Source: Cardiocondyla obscurior (lineage: Eukaryota; Arthropoda; Insecta; Hymenoptera; Formicidae). From it: a stretch of 64,000 nt of DNA. Each line of letters opens with the position of its first letter. Within the stretch, counting starts at the first letter, position 1. The DNA lies in contig NC_091873.1 of assembly GCF_019399895.1 (NCBI RefSeq), positions 7,119,501 through 7,183,500 on the forward strand. Reading direction: 5' to 3'. Positions 60,269-64,000 of the stretch are shown one piece after another. The translations under genes were made by a program, and so were the position numbers. The notes under the pieces are model-generated. The model was not told the origin of the DNA, did not search any database, and saw only the letters and a list, made by a program, of their open reading frames with translations.

Positions 60269-61773
60269 TTACTTTTCTTTTATTCGCACTAATAAACTGT
60301 ACGCGGAATACGATGTTTTGAGCAACTGAAATAATAAAACGTATCTAATAATAATTTAATTAATACACAGATTTTATTTCAATTTAATACGCACGTAAAT
60401 ATAACGGATGTCACACGACACTAAATTAATCATACGAACCGTCACAAAAGAGTCCAAATTCAAGCTGATAATATGTGCAGTAGTAAATTCAATAGGCGTT
60501 ATCGTGCGCTTCATAATTATTAGGAGACTTCTCTTAACATTGTTGCTCATTATTGGCCACTTTATTTGAAATACACTATCCGCTAATTGAACGCTCTAAA
60601 TAAAAATCAGACACATTTAAATTAAACGTCTAAAGTTATATGTGCGTATACGATAATCAGACAAACCTTCGACTTGATCTTATGTCCAAACCAGCAGTAT
60701 ATAAATATTTCAGTTAACATGCAACACGTAAATCCAATTAACCCAATACTGTCTGTGTTTAACGACGATTGGCTCAGTTGATACAAATTGGAGCATATTA
60801 TCAACGTGCTTATTATAAACTGTAATCCGATTATTTGTGAGAATTTTGCATTTACTAAATACGCGAACCTGCAATATAAAAATTTTCTTTGTTTTACAAG
60901 ATGTCCAAAAAATACAAAATTACATGTATGTACGTCAGTTACATTATTATTAAAAAAAATTACTGACTCAAATATATTGTTGTGATGGCGTATACAGGAA
61001 CGCAAGATACTTTGATTATCTAAGATCTTTTTTAAACGGTGCTCCAAAATCTCAATTTGACAATACACATGCATTAAGAATCCACATATGAGCGTGTCGC
61101 AGGCGACGTTCACGCTCGCGCAATAAAATGTGCTTATAAATTGATGAATGTACGTAATGCAAAACAGCATGTACGACGAGTAATCGTACGGTACCCATTC
61201 TCTATACGTTAACTTTCTCTGCCTGAAATCGGTGAGCAACGACATGAAACTCATAAACGTCCATGACGTCGCGATCAAAATCGAATAGCGCAGCGTGTTG
61301 GATCTAGAAATTAATGTTTCAAGAAAAATTATCACTCACGTCCATGTATCTATCCCTAAGAGCTTAATTACACGTGGTAGGGCACCTTGTGTATGTATAT
61401 TGTATAGTTACCGTATTATTTTATCAATTTTTTGACGGATTCTCAACTCGCCTGGATCCAGCGGTTTAAATGGCTCCTCGTCGAGTGTAATAATTAACGT
61501 TGTAATACTGCTATAATTCAGCCACATTATTAGTAACTTAAAACCAGAAACCGATACGTTTAAAGCCATATATAAAATATTAGTAAAATCATCGGGATTG
61601 TCAACGTTCAACAAAAGGTCCATGAATTGTAAAAAAGCGAAGATATATAAAATGGTAATTATAAATATCCTGTAGAGATTATAAACGGTGCGTCTGAACA
61701 CCGAAGTCCATGATAACGGTCGAAAACAGCCAACGAACGTGACGATTAAAAACGTAAATTTTAAAGCTTGCAT
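60269..61773 (-). CDS. Odorant receptor OR-8 (complete, about 370 aa)
   Basis: Exons: 61773-61412, 61303-60968, 60868-60667, 60595-60440, 60325-60269. Start MQALKFTFLIV. Motifs: GCFRPLSWTS, YCQIEILEHRL, IYCWFGHKI, KRSLLIIMKR, NLDSFVT, SYSAYSLL. Intron 2 (60869-60967) is 99 nt, a multiple of three, with no in-frame stop, so a retained-intron product would stay open. Donors after exons 3 and 4 are weak (gtttgt, gttcgt). Paired with OR-9 by shared LTYREWVPYDYSS-type wording in exon 2. Predicted Orco-dependent odorant receptor. Confidence 0.93.
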
Positions 61774-62581
61774 CTATATTCTCTTGTTCAAATAAAGCAT
61801 GAGAATATACTCGCGCAAACTGTAACTGTATGTTACCGAGCTGTATCGTTTTAATAATTTTAATAATTCGGAAAGATTTCCAAGCGACAGTTGTTATTTA
61901 AATAATTTTGGCTCGACGGATTCTCTCTCGAACGGGATATAAAACGCAGAAACATTACTTCTACGGAGTGAACTTGAAAACGTCTATAGACTGAAAACCC
62001 TGCGACGGGATTCTCCGGCAATAGGCGATGTTCCTCTTCGATTTGCATTATTGATATATAAATTCGAAGCAATTTTCTTTAGAGTGGCGTTTACGTAAAA
62101 CAGTAAAATAAAATTATATGTGTATAAAGGAACAAAGTTTTACTTTCGGTATAGGAAAAAGAGGGCGATTCTTATAAATACATCAATAAGCTATAAGATA
62201 AAAATAATGTTTTCGATTACGGTAATTTGTACTATACCCTCGGACTCGGAGTTGACGGTATTAATCGCGATGACGGGTACCGTTTAGGCACGTTCGCCGT
62301 TGCCCAACCGGTTCAATAACATGTCGACGCTTCGCGCTTTACGCAGTATCAAATATAAAATTATTAATATACATTTATATTCAGTACTGTGTATAAAAAT
62401 ATTTTTTTTAAGTATAAACTGGCATAACGTACGTATAGTATACACATATGTATTTTTTTACTCCTACTAATGAAAAGAATTAATATTAAAATCAATTATA
62501 GTAATTATGAAACTACAAACTTTTTATAATTATCATACATATGCATATCAAACATTAATTTTATTTATACTTCAATTTCTA
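61774..62581 (-). promoter_or_regulatory. Upstream region of OR-8
   Basis: ATTACGGTAAT at 62216-62226, 443 bp upstream of the ATG, is the core of the array palindrome with its central triplet in the other orientation; the flanking GAAATAATA motif is not obvious here. The open frame at 61860-62072 is considered chance. No other gene. Confidence 0.35.
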
Positions 62582-64000
62582 TTATTCTTGCACTCGCGTT
62601 AATAAATTATAGACAGAATATGAAGTTTTAAGCAACTGAAATAATAGAAAAGGTTTTAGATTTTAGAATTTAGCAACGGATATGTGGAAATAAAATCATT
62701 AATTTTTTACTCACTGTCACGAAAGAATCCAAGTTCATGGTTAAGATATATACAGTGGAAATTTCAATAGGTTCCATTGAACGTTTCATAATTATTAATA
62801 AGCTCTTTTTAATATTATTATCCACGAGTGGCCATTCCATTTGAAAAATGCTATCTGTTAATTGGAGGCTCTGCAAAATAATACGCGAAATGTTACATTT
62901 TTTAAAAATTATTTTATTCGATCAGACGTACCTTCAGCTTGACTTTGTTCCCAAACCAGCAATATATAAATATCTGTGTTAGCATGCAGCACGTATACAT
63001 AATTAATGAAAAATGATCTGTATTCAAAGTTGATTTAGTTAATTGATATAAATTTGAGCAAATTATCATCATACTTGCCATAAACTGAAATCCAATTATT
63101 TTTGTAAATTTTATATTTACTATCTGCGCGAACCTGCAATTAAAATTGCGTTATCAAAGAGCCATAAAAATACTAAAGTAACACTTAACAGATTTAACTA
63201 ATAATAAAGCCGATAAAAATAAAACTTTCCAACGTAAAAATGATAACTAACTCAAAAATTCGATTGTGATGGCGTACGCAGTAACCCATAGTAAGTTGAT
63301 TGCTTAAAATTTTCTTTAGACGATATTCTAATATCTCGATTTGACAACATATATGCATCAAAAATCCACACATAAGGCTATCTGTTGCAACGTTCACGAC
63401 AGCGCTGTGGCATGCGCTTAACATTTGCTGAGCATACGTTAAGCAAAATATTACGTAAGACGAATAATCGTACGGGATCCATTCTCTATACTTGAGCCTT
63501 TTTTGTCTAAAGTCAGTGAATATCGAAGACGAAATAACAAACGTGCACGTTGTTGCAACCAAAGCTGAGTATCGAAAGGTATTGTTCCTAGAAAGTGACT
63601 AAACAATTAAGTTGATATTATTTGTATCAAAAAAAATATAAGTCAATTTAAAAAATATTTTTATGGACAATATATAGTATAAGAGAAAAAATGTTATAAA
63701 TAAAATTGATACTTTGCAAAGAACAATAATTAATTACCGATAAATAATTTATTAAAATATTATACATATTTACCGTATTATTTTATCATATTGTCGTCGA
63801 ATTTTCATCTCATTAGTGTCTAATGGTTTAAATGGCTCTTCGGTAAGATAGTTAATTAACGCCACAATGTTCTCATAATTTAGACACATGATAAATATTT
63901 TGTAGCATGAAGCTAATATGGTCAGCATCATATTTATATTGTTTGTAAAGTCATCGGGATTGTCGACGTATAAAATAATATCCATAATTTGTAATATTGT
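62582..64000 (-). CDS. Odorant receptor OR-9 (partial, N-terminus beyond the window end)
   Basis: Exons 64000-63774 (cut by the window edge), 63587-63252, 63133-62932, 62870-62715, 62635-62582. The visible part of exon 1 runs from about TM2 (QIMDIILYVDNPDDFT) to EEPFKPLDTNE. Later motifs: HICCQIEILEYRL, IYCWFGNKV, KKSLLIIMKRS, MNLDSFVT and C-terminal SYSVYNLL. Exon lengths 336/202/156/54 match the array standard. Sister of OR-8. Intact as far as it can be read; predicted Orco-dependent odorant receptor. Confidence 0.92.

Noticed and set aside
60622..61335. Single long open frame of 237 codons
   Set aside because: It is exons 2 and 3 of OR-8 plus an in-frame intron and flanks, not a separate gene.
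1..64000. Search by eye for tRNA, rRNA, CRISPR arrays, prophage or bacterial operons
   Set aside because: None seen; the window is ordinary insect nuclear sequence with intron-containing genes.

Overview
The window looks like nuclear DNA of an insect, most likely a hymenopteran and probably an ant. It is AT-rich with GC-rich CpG-dense promoter patches, genes carry many short GT-AG introns, and the right 28 kb is a head-to-tail array of closely related odorant receptor (OR) genes of the kind expanded in ants, bees and wasps. The species call is inference; intron-exon calls come from splice consensus, reading-frame continuity and protein family resemblance, not from transcripts.

Left block (1-24 kb). 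A minus-strand unconventional myosin begins here: its start codon sits in a GC-rich promoter patch near 5.2 kb and its second coding exon lies at 383-489; the remaining motor lies off the left edge. Head-to-head with it, on the plus strand, is a complete 16-exon kinesin-3 of the KIF16B/Klp98A type (8404-19546, about 1333 aa; motor, FHA, coiled coil, PX), an endosomal PI3P-binding motor. Convergent to the kinesin is a complete 7-exon presenilin (24136-22086, minus, about 494 aa), the catalytic subunit of gamma-secretase, with both catalytic aspartates and the PALP motif.

Middle block (24-36 kb). A weakly supported two-exon small membrane protein (minus, 25880-25072) is followed by a plus-strand gene of at least seven coding exons (28043-34213, about 387 aa) for a four-pass membrane protein of ENTREP/FAM189 layout, possibly the insect Sanpodo relative. 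Sanpodo is reported to regulate Notch trafficking and to contact gamma-secretase, so presenilin and this gene may be functional partners as well as neighbours.

Right block (36-64 kb). Nine OR genes, all on the minus strand, share one five-exon plan (a long first exon, then 336 nt, about 202 nt, 156 nt and about 54 nt, with identical intron phases). Eight are complete and intact and the ninth is cut by the window end. By sequence they fall into pairs OR-1/OR-2, OR-3/OR-4, OR-6/OR-7 and OR-8/OR-9, with OR-5 apart. All eight complete genes have a TTATTA-NNN-TAATAA-like palindrome about 300-560 bp upstream of the ATG, usually followed by a GAAATAATA motif; this is the best candidate for an undescribed regulatory feature. 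The third intron of OR-3 is swollen to 1.8 kb by a GC-rich plus-strand segment with a chain of good splice sites and a 186-bp tandem duplication, which looks like a nested non-coding transcript or an inserted gene fragment.
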